64,000 nucleotides of DNA from contig NZ_CP067422.1 in NCBI RefSeq assembly GCF_016653635.2, positions 316,001-380,000 of the forward strand, in the 5' to 3' direction. Below, piece by piece: positions 41,811 through 48,945 of this stretch. Origin of the DNA: Skermanella sp. TT6 (lineage in GTDB: Bacteria; Pseudomonadota; Alphaproteobacteria; Azospirillales; Azospirillaceae). Positions within the stretch are counted from its first letter, which is position 1. Each line of letters begins with the position of its first letter. A model generated the notes under the pieces. The model ran no database searches, was not told the DNA's origin, and was given only the letters and a program-made list of their open reading frames with translations. The position numbers and the translations under genes were made by a program.

Positions 41811-42086
41811 TCAGCCCAGCTTGGACAGGACCAGGGCGACGACGGTGTCGAGGCTGCGGAAATTCTCCGGGACGAACTCGTCCTGGCTGATGCTGACGCC
41901 GTACTTGTCCTCCAGGTGGGCCATCAGCTCGGTGAAGCCCAGGCTGTCGACGCCGATCTCGCTGGCCAGCCCCATGTCGGTCCGGATGGTATCGAGGGGC
42001 ATGTCCACGAACAGCTGGTCCACCAGGAACTGCTTCAGTTCCTGCTTCATGACGTCCTGGTCGAGAGCTTCCTTGGTGAGCGACAT
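41811..42086 (-). CDS. Acyl carrier protein
   Basis: 91 residues, acidic, helical. EIGVDSLGFTEL holds the Ser that receives 4'-phosphopantetheine (DSL motif). Near the usual ACP size, slightly long. ATG at 42086 with AAAGG about 8 bases before it is chosen over an in-frame GTG at 42095. It is the first gene of the compact biosynthetic block and is the carrier on which KS, KR, dehydratase and ER would act. No phosphopantetheinyl transferase is encoded nearby. Confidence 0.92.
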   Translation of the reverse strand: MSLTKEALDQDVMKQELKQFLVDQLFVDMPLDTIRTDMGLASEIGVDSLGFTELMAHLEDKYGVSISQDEFVPENFRSLDTVVALVLSKLG

Positions 42087-42244
42087 CGGAGACACCTTTC
42101 AAGATTGGCCGGGCCGGTCTGCATGCCGGGCCGGGTTACGGAATTCAGGGCGAGCGGGAGCGCCGCCCTCCTGGGAGGGCCTTGGGGCAGGCCGGTGATG
42201 GTTCGCTTGGACGGGAGGTCCGCGGCCGGGGAAGGCCGCGGCGA

Positions 42245-42667
42245 TCAGGAAACGGCGGCCAGCGCCGCCTCGGCGACCTTCATGTCGTCGCTGTAATGGC
42301 CGCCGCTGACGCCGATGGCACCGATCACGGTGTCCCCGGCCTTGACCGGATAGCCGCCGCCGAAGACCACCAGGCCGTCGATGTGCGGGGCGCCCAGGGC
42401 CAGCGGCGCGTCGTCCTTGATGAAGTCGTGCCAGACATGGGTCGGGATGCCGAAGCCGGCGGCGGTCTTGGCCTTGTTGACGGCGACCTCGATGGCGAGC
42501 AGCGGCGCGCCGTCCATGCGGACGAAAGCCTTCTGGACGCCGCTCTCGTCGGCGATGCTGATCGCCATGGGAATGCCCAGTTCGACCGCCTTGGCCTCCG
42601 CCGCCGCGATCATCCGGCCGGCCATCGCCGTGCCGATGCTCTTCTTGGTCAGGATGTCGGAGCTCAT
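42245..42667 (-). CDS. GlcG/HbpS-family protein
   Basis: 140 residues of the DUF336 (GlcG/HbpS) family. Typical blocks are MAISIADESGVQKAFVRMDGA, NKAKTAAGFG and the Gly-rich end GGGYPVKAGDTVIGAIGVSGG, all seen here. Some members bind heme or act with transport and sensory systems; the general function is unclear. It lies 158 bp upstream of the ACP gene on the same strand and follows a candidate promoter, so it may be the first gene of the biosynthetic transcript, although the gap allows a separate start. Confidence 0.85.
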   Translation of the reverse strand: MSSDILTKKSIGTAMAGRMIAAAEAKAVELGIPMAISIADESGVQKAFVRMDGAPLLAIEVAVNKAKTAAGFGIPTHVWHDFIKDDAPLALGAPHIDGLVVFGGGYPVKAGDTVIGAIGVSGGHYSDDMKVAEAALAAVS

Positions 42668-42766
42668 TCTTCACTCTCTCCTTCGGGATAGGGTCCGGTA
42701 TGCGGATGGCACCCGGACCGGAGCGCATCATCTAAAATAGTAATACGTTCGGCTGGTATGAAGGTT

Positions 42767-42793
42767 TCTATACTTATCTTAGTAATTAGTCAA
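42767..42793 (-). promoter_or_regulatory. Candidate promoter for the GlcG gene and biosynthetic operon
   Basis: On the minus strand TTGACT (42788-42793) is followed after 15 bp by TATAGA (42767-42772), in a local AT-rich patch, about 100 bp before the GlcG-like ATG. The spacer is shorter than ideal, so confidence is limited. No palindromic operator is obvious beside it. Confidence 0.35.
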
Positions 42794-43240
42794 ACTAGAA
42801 AGAGAGCTAAATTTTATCTTGTTTGATTGCAGTTGCAGGTAGGTAGGCATCGTGTCCAATCACAAGAATAAGTTTTGGGAAATACACTCGTATGAATATT
42901 TCGCGACCGCGAAACGGCATAACTGTCGGGAAAACCTGGAAACCAGCCCGCCCGCCACTCCCGATGCCCCCGCCCGCGGGAAAACCCCGCAACCAACCGT
43001 AGATCGAGCCGTATTCGAACGACGACTAACCTCCAGTCATCCGACGCCCACCGAGCGGGCGATTCTGTCGCAGAAGGTTCGCGTGCGCGATTGTGCGCAA
43101 CCGCCGCACTTGCCCATTACGGGAATGAATTGCGATTCATTCGATTTATATGCGATAGATCCTACCCCGAACGGCCGAGCCGCGAGAGGCCGGCGCGCCG
43201 CGTCCGGGACGAGGGACCGGACCCGCAGAAGAGGTGATCG
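42794..43240. other. Divergent intergenic region, no gene supported
   Basis: Rest of the 573-bp gap between the leftward GlcG gene and the rightward LeuC-like operon. A 134-codon open frame here (42852 onward, plus strand) has no protein-like character in its C-terminal half and is discounted. The left part is AT-rich. A 20-bp palindrome lies at 43123-43142. Confidence 0.5.
43123..43142. promoter_or_regulatory. 20-bp palindrome upstream of the LeuC-like operon
   Basis: GAATGAAT-TGCG-ATTCATTC is a perfect inverted repeat with an 8-bp half-site and 4-base centre, 98 bp before the first LeuC-like ATG. The symmetry and location suit a dimeric repressor or activator site. The cognate regulator is unknown; the AraC gene at 47716-48609 is nearby but AraC proteins usually bind direct repeats. 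Confidence 0.4.
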
Positions 43241-44542
43241 ATGGGACAGACTTTGACGGAGAAGATCCTGGCGCGCGGCGCCGGCCGCGCATCGGTGCGA
43301 CCGGGCGAGACGATATGGGTGCAGGCCGACCTGTTCATGACCCATGACGTGTTCGGCCCCGAGGTCTTCCGGATCTTCGAGCGCGAGTTCGGCCCCGACG
43401 CGGCCGCCTGGGACCGCGACAAGGTCGTCGTCATCCCCGACCACTACATCTTCACGGAAGACCCGCTGGCGCGACGCAACATCGAGGTGCTGGCCGGCTT
43501 CGTCGAGAAGCACGGCATCACCCATTTCTTCAGGCCGGGCACCGCGGACTACAAGGGCGTCTGCCACGTCACCCTGGCGTCGGAAGGCTTCAACCGGCCC
43601 GGCGGCATCCTGTTCGGGACGGACTCGCACACCTGCACGGCCGGCGCCTTCGGCATGTTCGCGACCGGCATCGGCAATACCGACGGCGCCTTCGTGCTCG
43701 GCACCGGCAGGCAGTGGCTGAAGGTGCCGGAGACCATGCGCTTCGACTTCGACGGCCCGCTGCCGCCCTACCTGATGGCCAAGGACCTGATCCTGCGGAT
43801 CATCGGCGACATCGGCTGCGACGGCGCCGCCTACCGCGCGATGGAGTTCGGCGGCGACGGCATCGCCTCGCTCTCCATGGAGGAGCGGATGACCCTCTGC
43901 AACATGGTGATCGAGGCCGGCGCCAAGAACGGCATCGTCGCCGCCGACTCCGTGACCGAGGCCTATCTGCGCGGGCGCGGCAAGGCCGCGGGCGAGTTCC
44001 TGGAGCCCGATCCGGACGCCGTCTATCACAGCCGCCGCCGCTATGTCAGCGCCGACCTCGCCCCCGGCGTCGCCAAGCCCCACAGCCCGGACAATTACGA
44101 GGAGGCCCGCAACCTCGGCGACGTCGCGCTCGACCGCTGCTACATCGGCTCCTGCACCGGCGGCAAGATCGAGGATTTCACCGCCGCCGCCCGCATCCTG
44201 GCGGGGCGCAAGGTCGCGATCGACACCTTCGTGGTGCCGGCCACGACCGACGTCGAGCGCGCGCTGGCGACCGAGGCGGTGGACGGCCGATCGTTGCTCG
44301 ACATCTTCGCCGAGGCCGGCTGCCGGGTCGGCCCGCCGTCCTGCGGCGCCTGCCTGGGCGGGCCGCTCGACACCTTCGGCCGCGCGATGGAGACGCAGAA
44401 GGTGCTCTCCACCACCAACCGCAACTTCCCCGGCCGCATGGGGGCGCGCAGCGCCGAGGTCTTCCTGGCCAGCCCGCTGACCGTCGCCGCCAGCGCCGTG
44501 ACCGGCCGCATCACCGACCCGCGCGAATTCCTGAAGCATTGA
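43241..44542 (+). CDS. LeuC-like 3-isopropylmalate dehydratase/aconitase-family large subunit (1)
   Basis: 433 residues. The aconitase-family iron-sulfur ligands are visible as GSCTGGKIED near residue 305 and CGACLGG near 367; substrate-loop features include TDSHTCTAGAFG. It should form a 4Fe-4S hydro-lyase with a LeuD-type small subunit. The sequence differs clearly from the second large subunit next door, so it is not a recent duplication. No leuB or leuA nearby, so leucine synthesis is not the obvious role; methylmalate, tartrate-like or homoaconitate-like substrates are possible. GAGGTG precedes the ATG. Confidence 0.87.
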   Translation: MGQTLTEKILARGAGRASVRPGETIWVQADLFMTHDVFGPEVFRIFEREFGPDAAAWDRDKVVVIPDHYIFTEDPLARRNIEVLAGFVEKHGITHFFRPGTADYKGVCHVTLASEGFNRPGGILFGTDSHTCTAGAFGMFATGIGNTDGAFVLGTGRQWLKVPETMRFDFDGPLPPYLMAKDLILRIIGDIGCDGAAYRAMEFGGDGIASLSMEERMTLCNMVIEAGAKNGIVAADSVTEAYLRGRGKAAGEFLEPDPDAVYHSRRRYVSADLAPGVAKPHSPDNYEEARNLGDVALDRCYIGSCTGGKIEDFTAAARILAGRKVAIDTFVVPATTDVERALATEAVDGRSLLDIFAEAGCRVGPPSCGACLGGPLDTFGRAMETQKVLSTTNRNFPGRMGARSAEVFLASPLTVAASAVTGRITDPREFLKH

Positions 44543-44562
44543 AGAACCGGGAGGATTCCACA

Positions 44563-45831
44563 ATGGGCATGACGCTCACCGAGAAGATCATCGCGCGGCA
44601 CGCCGGGCTGGACCATGTCAAGCCGGGGCAGATCGTCTCGGCCAAGGTCGACCTGTGCATGGCCAACGACGCGACCATGCGGCTCAACGTCGACATCTTC
44701 GAGAACAAGGTCAAGGCGACCCGGGTGTTCGACCCCGACCGGGTGATCCTGATCATGGACCACCAAGTGCCGGCCGACTCGCCCCAGACCGCCGAGGTCC
44801 ACGACCTGTCCCGCCGGTTCGCCGAGCGCTACGGCCTGACCTATTTCTACGAGACCGAGGGCATCTGCCACCAGGTCATGGTGGAGAAGCATGTCGAGCC
44901 CGGCATGCTGGTGGTCGGCGCCGACAGCCACACCAATTCGTACGGCGTGATCGGCGCGGTCTCCTGCGGGATGGGCTCGACCGACGTGGTCGCCGTGATG
45001 GTCCGGGGCGAGACCTGGCTCCAGGTGCCCCACTCGGTCAAGGTCGAGCTGACCGGCAGCCTCGGCGCCGGGGTCTACGGCAAGGACGTGATCCTCAACC
45101 TGATCAAGCGGACGACGGTCAGCGGCCTGACCTACAAGGCGGTGGAGTTCGCTGGACCCGGCCTGGACGGCATCCCCGTTCCTCAGCGCTTCACGCTGTG
45201 CAACATGACGACCGAGACCGGGGCCAAGTCCAGCATGATCGCCCCGGACGCCGCGACCTACGACTATATCCGCGCGGTCCGCGGCTCCGCGCCCGAGCCG
45301 GACCCGACCCTGTTCTCCGACCCGGACGCCGTGTACGAGCAGACCTACCGGATCGACCTGGGCTCGCTGACGCCCCAGGTGGCCCGCCCCCACTCGGTCG
45401 ACAACGTGGTGGACGTGGGCGAGACCGCCGGAATCGCGATCGACCAGGCGTTCCTCGGCGCCTGCACCAACGCCCGGATCGAGGACCTGCGCGAGGCGGC
45501 CAAGATCATGGGCGGGCGCAAGGTCGCCAAGGGCGTCCGCTTCATGGTCACGCCGGCGTCGCGCTCGGTCTATCTCCAGGGCATGCGCGAGGGGCTGCTG
45601 GACACCTTCATGAGCGCCGGGGCGATCGTCAACCATCCCGGCTGCTCGGCCTGCTGGGGCGCCTGCCAGGGCGTGCTGGCGGCCGGCCAGACCATGATCT
45701 CCAGCGGCAACCGCAACTTCAAGGGCCGGGCCGGCAGCGCCGACAGCAACATCTACCTGTCCAGCCCCGCCACCGTCGCCGCCTCCGCCATCGCGGGCAA
45801 GATCACCGATCCCAGGGAATTCCTGCCATGA
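44563..45831 (+). CDS. LeuC-like aconitase-family large subunit (2)
   Basis: 422 residues. Cluster ligands: GACTNARIED near residue 299 and CSACWGAC near 360; GADSHTNSYGVIGAVSCGMGS is typical of isopropylmalate/2,3-dimethylmalate dehydratase-type proteins (shown in blocks). GGGAGGA lies 7 bases before the ATG at 44563. Second of two large-subunit genes, 20 bp after the first; its stop overlaps the first LeuD-like gene (ATGA), which makes that small subunit its likely partner. Substrate not determined. Confidence 0.87.
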   Translation: MGMTLTEKIIARHAGLDHVKPGQIVSAKVDLCMANDATMRLNVDIFENKVKATRVFDPDRVILIMDHQVPADSPQTAEVHDLSRRFAERYGLTYFYETEGICHQVMVEKHVEPGMLVVGADSHTNSYGVIGAVSCGMGSTDVVAVMVRGETWLQVPHSVKVELTGSLGAGVYGKDVILNLIKRTTVSGLTYKAVEFAGPGLDGIPVPQRFTLCNMTTETGAKSSMIAPDAATYDYIRAVRGSAPEPDPTLFSDPDAVYEQTYRIDLGSLTPQVARPHSVDNVVDVGETAGIAIDQAFLGACTNARIEDLREAAKIMGGRKVAKGVRFMVTPASRSVYLQGMREGLLDTFMSAGAIVNHPGCSACWGACQGVLAAGQTMISSGNRNFKGRAGSADSNIYLSSPATVAASAIAGKITDPREFLP

Positions 45832-46328
45832 CCGACAAGACCATCGCGGGCCGAAGCTGGAAGCTCGGCCACGACATCGACACCGACCAGATCATCCCGT
45901 CCCAGTACCTGGTGCTGGGATCCCTGGCCCAGATGGCGACCCACTGCCTGGAGACCCAGCGAGCCGACTTCGCCAAGGAATGCCGGCCGGGCGACATCGT
46001 CGTCGCCGGGCGCAACTTCGGCTGCGGCTCCAGCCGCGAGCAGGCGCCCATCGTGCTGAAGACGCTCGGGGTCGGCGCGATCGTGGCGCTGGGCTACGCC
46101 CGCATCTTCGCCCGCAACGCGATCAACAACGCGCTGCCGGTGATCGTGCTTCCGGAAGCGGAGCAGATCGCCGACGGCAGCCGCCTGCGGCTCGACCTCG
46201 CGGCGGGGGTGCTGGAGGACCTCGACGCCGGCAGGACCTATCGGTTCGAGCCCCTGGGCGGCCTGCCCGGCAGGATCCTGGAGGCCGGCGGCCTGATCAA
46301 CTACCTGCGCGCGGAGCAGACGGCATGA
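45828..46328 (+). CDS. LeuD-like small subunit (1)
   Basis: 166 residues. Swivelling domain of isopropylmalate dehydratase/aconitase: HDIDTDQIIPSQYL at the N-terminus and the substrate-binding loop GRNFGCGSSREQAP, then YARIFARNAINNALPVI. Starts inside the stop of the second LeuC-like gene and ends inside the start of the next LeuD-like gene, both as ATGA, so all are strongly coupled. Size suits archaeal-type/DmdB-like small subunits rather than the longer enterobacterial LeuD. Confidence 0.87.
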   Translation: MTDKTIAGRSWKLGHDIDTDQIIPSQYLVLGSLAQMATHCLETQRADFAKECRPGDIVVAGRNFGCGSSREQAPIVLKTLGVGAIVALGYARIFARNAINNALPVIVLPEAEQIADGSRLRLDLAAGVLEDLDAGRTYRFEPLGGLPGRILEAGGLINYLRAEQTA

Positions 46329-46879
46329 AGACCCGCATCGAGGGGCTGGCCTACGTGCTCGGTGACGACATCGACACCGACCAGATCATCCCGGCCCACC
46401 ATCTGGTCTATTCCCTGTCCGACCCGGAGGAGCGCAAGCAGTACGGCCGCTTCGCCCTGTCGGGCGTGCCCGACCACCGGTGCGACGGCCCGTTCGTTCC
46501 GGAAGGCTGGCGGAGCCCCTACGCGATCATCGTCGCGGGCGACAATTTCGGCAGCGGGTCGAGCCGCGAGCACGCCCCGGCCTGCCTGGAGATCGCCGGG
46601 GTCGAGGCGGTGATCGCCAACAGCTACGCCCGCATCTTCTACCGCAACGTCGTCGCCGGCGCCCGCTTCAGCCCGCTGGAGACGGGGGAGTCGCTGAACA
46701 AGGCGACCCGGACCGGTGACCGCCTGGCGATCGACCTGGAGAAGCTCGAGGTGGAGAACCTGACCCGCGGCACCCGCCATGATCTGCGGCCGCTCGGCGA
46801 GGTGCAGGGCATCCTGGAAGCCGGCGGCCTCTTCGCCTTCGCCCGCCGGCACGGCCTGATCGGCACGGCGGGAGGCTGA
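46325..46879 (+). CDS. LeuD-like small subunit (2)
   Basis: 184 residues. DDIDTDQIIPAHHL and GDNFGSGSSREHAP give the small-subunit identity; an extra loop YSLSDPEERKQYGRFALSGVPDHR distinguishes it from the first small subunit. By elimination it may pair with the first LeuC-like protein, giving two heterodimers from one transcript. Last gene of the operon; a MITE-like repeat begins 25 bp after its stop. Confidence 0.86.
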   Translation: MKTRIEGLAYVLGDDIDTDQIIPAHHLVYSLSDPEERKQYGRFALSGVPDHRCDGPFVPEGWRSPYAIIVAGDNFGSGSSREHAPACLEIAGVEAVIANSYARIFYRNVVAGARFSPLETGESLNKATRTGDRLAIDLEKLEVENLTRGTRHDLRPLGEVQGILEAGGLFAFARRHGLIGTAGG

Positions 46880-46903
46880 GGCGCGGAGGCCGACCAACGA
46901 TTT

Positions 46904-47045
46904 GAGCTGTGCCCGATCAGGTCGATCCACCCGGGCCAGCCGATCAGATGCGTTGCGCCATGGGCGCAACCTACGACCGTCGGCCCGCATCACCTCCGCC
47001 CTGCATCGAACCGTAGGTTGCGCCCACGGCGCAACACAGTGCGGT
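46904..47045 (+). repeat. MITE-like dispersed element, copy 2
   Basis: About 142 bp, same orientation as copy 1. Left end GAGCTGTGCCCGATCAGGTC matches the terminal repeat; hairpins GTTGCGCCATGGGCGCAAC at 46952-46970 and its near-complement at 47017-47035. The spacer between them (CCGCATCACCTCCGCCCTGC) is the same as in copy 1. The right terminal repeat is missing, so the copy is truncated just before the 3' end of the PEBP gene. Confidence 0.78.
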
Positions 47046-47064
47046 GGCACGGCGTCCGCCGGCA

Positions 47065-47622
47065 TCAGCGCCCGTAGAGCGCGGTCACCGACGCCTTCGC
47101 GATCGTGTTGGCGTTCACGAAGAAGCCCACCATCGCGCCCGACGCCTGGCTGTCGAGCGGCAGGCTGTCCACCTTCAGGGCGTGGACGGAGAAGATGTAG
47201 CGGTGCGGCTTGTCGCCCGCCGGCGGGCACGCGCCGCCGAAGCCGGGGCCGCCGAAATCGGTGCGCCCCTCGACGGCGCCGGCCGGCAGCAGGCGCTTGG
47301 CGGAGTCGCCGGCCCCGGCCGGCAGGCTCGTCACCGACGGCGGCAGGTTGAACACGACCCAGTGCCACCAGCCGCTCCCGGTCGGCGCGTCGGGGTCGTA
47401 GACGGTCACGGCGAAGCTGCGGGTGTCGGCGGGCGCCCCCGTCCAGGACAGCGCCGGCGAGACGTTGCCCCCGGTGCAGCCGAACCCGTTCAGCACCTGG
47501 GCGGCGGCCAGGGTCTTGCCTTCCGCCACGTCGGGGCTGGACAGGCGGAACTCTTCCGCGGCGAGGGCGGGACCGGCCAGCAGGGCACCGGCCAGGGCCA
47601 GCGGCAGCAATGCGGCTTTCAT
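47065..47622 (-). CDS. PEBP/YbhB-family (Raf kinase inhibitor-like) secreted protein
   Basis: 185 residues. N-terminal signal peptide MKAALLPLALAGALLAGP|ALAAEE-type with cleavage near residue 23. The PEBP ligand-site pattern is seen as SPALSWTGAP, VYDPDAPTGSGWWHWVVFNLPP (in blocks), GPCPP-like GGACPPAGDKPHRYIFSVHAL. Bacterial YbhB/YbcL proteins are of uncertain function. ATG at 47622 with GGGAG before it is preferred to an upstream TTG. Probably periplasmic; located between the LeuCD-like operon and an AraC regulator, both in convergent or same-strand arrangement. Confidence 0.9.
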   Translation of the reverse strand: MKAALLPLALAGALLAGPALAAEEFRLSSPDVAEGKTLAAAQVLNGFGCTGGNVSPALSWTGAPADTRSFAVTVYDPDAPTGSGWWHWVVFNLPPSVTSLPAGAGDSAKRLLPAGAVEGRTDFGGPGFGGACPPAGDKPHRYIFSVHALKVDSLPLDSQASGAMVGFFVNANTIAKASVTALYGR

Positions 47623-47715
47623 GCGCTTTTCTCCCAATGGATGGACGGGCGGAAAGCTACCCCGATCCGCCCCCGGCTTTCGCGCCGCTGCCGCTCACCG
47701 CCTGTCCCGCTTCGC

Positions 47716-48609
47716 TCACCCCTCGCGGCCCCGCACTTCGGACGGCGGCATGCCGAACCGTTCCCGGAACCGGCCGGAGAACCGGGACGGCGAATCATAC
47801 CCGCAGGCGAGGGCAACCTCGGCGATGCCGGCCCGCGTGGTCTGAAGAAGCCCCAGCCCGTGGGACAGCCTGCTTTCCGCCAGGATCTCGCGGAAGCAGG
47901 TGCCCTCCGCCGCCAGCCGCCGCCGCAGGGTGGCCTCCGAGATCCCCAGCAGCCGAGCGGCATCGGCCGCCGACCAGGGGAGCTGCGGGCGGGCCGAGAT
48001 CATCAGCCGCACCCTCTGGATCGGTCCCTCCGCGTCGGCCGGCGACCAGCCGACGCCCCGCTCGGCCAGGGCCAGCAGCACCTCGGCCAAGCGATGGCGG
48101 GCCAGTTCCCCCGACAGGACCGGCGACGCCAGCCCGGCGACGGCGTGGACGAACGACTCGGCGAGCGCCGGATCGTCCGGCAGCACCGCGTAGCCGGGCG
48201 GAACCCGGCGGGACGCCGGGCACGGCAGCGCCGGCACGGCCAGCGTCTCGCGGTCGAAGGTAAGGGCGACGGCGCGGTAGCGGCCGGTTGCCGGATCGGG
48301 CAGGTTGGCGATGTTGGGCCGCTCCCCCGCCCGCAGGGCCACGAACCAGCCGGCCGGGGCCACGGCGGTCCCGTCCTCCCCGTCGTCCCTGATGTGCTTG
48401 ACGCCGTCGATCACCGCCACCAGGCAGTGTTTCAGCACCGGCACGGCCCGGAGCCGCTGCGGCAGCGTGGCCGAGACGACCGCGACCGCCCCGGCCTCCG
48501 CCCGGCCGATGCCGCCCTCCCGCCCGCCGAGCAGGGACGGCAGCCGGAGCAGCGGCGATTCCGCGCGCTGGAACTGTTCGGCGAAAACGGGTCCGGTGGC
48601 TGCTGTCAT
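47716..48609 (-). CDS. AraC-family transcriptional regulator
   Basis: 297 residues. C-terminal AraC DNA-binding domain (about 195-295) with two helix-turn-helix units: SAADAARLLGISEATLRRRL and IAEVALACGYDSPSRFSGRFRERFG (in blocks). The N-terminal part (about 1-180) is a cupin-like sensor of the type in AraC proteins that respond to small molecules. ATG at 48609 is preferred; upstream in-frame codons look non-coding. Upstream of PEBP on the same strand (94-bp gap), so it may control that gene or the LeuCD-like operon. Confidence 0.88.
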   Translation of the reverse strand: MTAATGPVFAEQFQRAESPLLRLPSLLGGREGGIGRAEAGAVAVVSATLPQRLRAVPVLKHCLVAVIDGVKHIRDDGEDGTAVAPAGWFVALRAGERPNIANLPDPATGRYRAVALTFDRETLAVPALPCPASRRVPPGYAVLPDDPALAESFVHAVAGLASPVLSGELARHRLAEVLLALAERGVGWSPADAEGPIQRVRLMISARPQLPWSAADAARLLGISEATLRRRLAAEGTCFREILAESRLSHGLGLLQTTRAGIAEVALACGYDSPSRFSGRFRERFGMPPSEVRGREG

Positions 48610-48749
48610 GGTCGGCGACGACCATACACTTTGTCGAAGGCCGGCGGCACCCGGGACCGAGAGCATGCATCACGACGACGACGATCTTCCGAACGCATCG
48701 TTATCGAGGTGTTCAGGCGCGAACTGGACCAGGAGGAGAACGTCGTCCA

Positions 48750-48842
48750 CAGCCGGCCGTTCCACTCGCCGCACTGTGTTGCGCCATGGGCGCAACCTAC
48801 GGCTCGATGCAGGGCGGATCGACCCGATCGGGACAGCTCCGA
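48750..48842 (-). repeat. MITE-like dispersed element, copy 3 (internal deletion)
   Basis: About 93 bp, inverted relative to copy 1. One hairpin GTTGCGCCATGGGCGCAAC at 48778-48796; the outer half matches copy 1 (6016-6082) almost base for base over about 65 bp. Its other end, GGAGCTGTCCCGATCGGGTC on the minus strand, is the left terminal repeat joined directly to the right half, so the left hairpin has been lost. Confidence 0.75.
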
Positions 48843-48887
48843 TGCCGTTGGTATGATTTCGACAGCTTTCCGAAGGACCGCGGTTGC

Positions 48888-48934
48888 GGAGGGGCGGCGT
48901 CTCGCCGCCCTGGTGCGCGGGACGCGCACCCTCC
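48888..48934. repeat. Double-hairpin repeat, copy B
   Basis: 47-bp inverted copy of the 10098-10145 structure: GGAG (48888-48891) and CTCC (48931-48934) enclose GGGCGGCG-TCT-CGCCGCCC (48892-48910) and GGTGCGCG-GGA-CGCGCACC (48912-48930). It begins 11 bp after the stop of the GT2 gene on the minus strand, again directly 3' of a gene. Confidence 0.8.
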
Positions 48935-48945
48935 GAGCTCCGGAC

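Larger units (their letters stand above)
48610..48945. other. Intergenic region built of two repeat elements
   Basis: 336 bp without a gene. It holds the internally deleted MITE-like copy 3 (48750-48842) and the double-hairpin repeat copy B (48888-48934), leaving about 140 bp next to the AraC start for its promoter. The overlap of two repeat families in one gap marks it as a permissive insertion site. Confidence 0.7.

Noticed and set aside
42852-43256. 134-codon plus-strand frame before the LeuC-like operon
   Set aside because: Composition is not protein-like towards its end, it lacks a ribosome binding site and it overlaps the start of the real LeuC-like gene.
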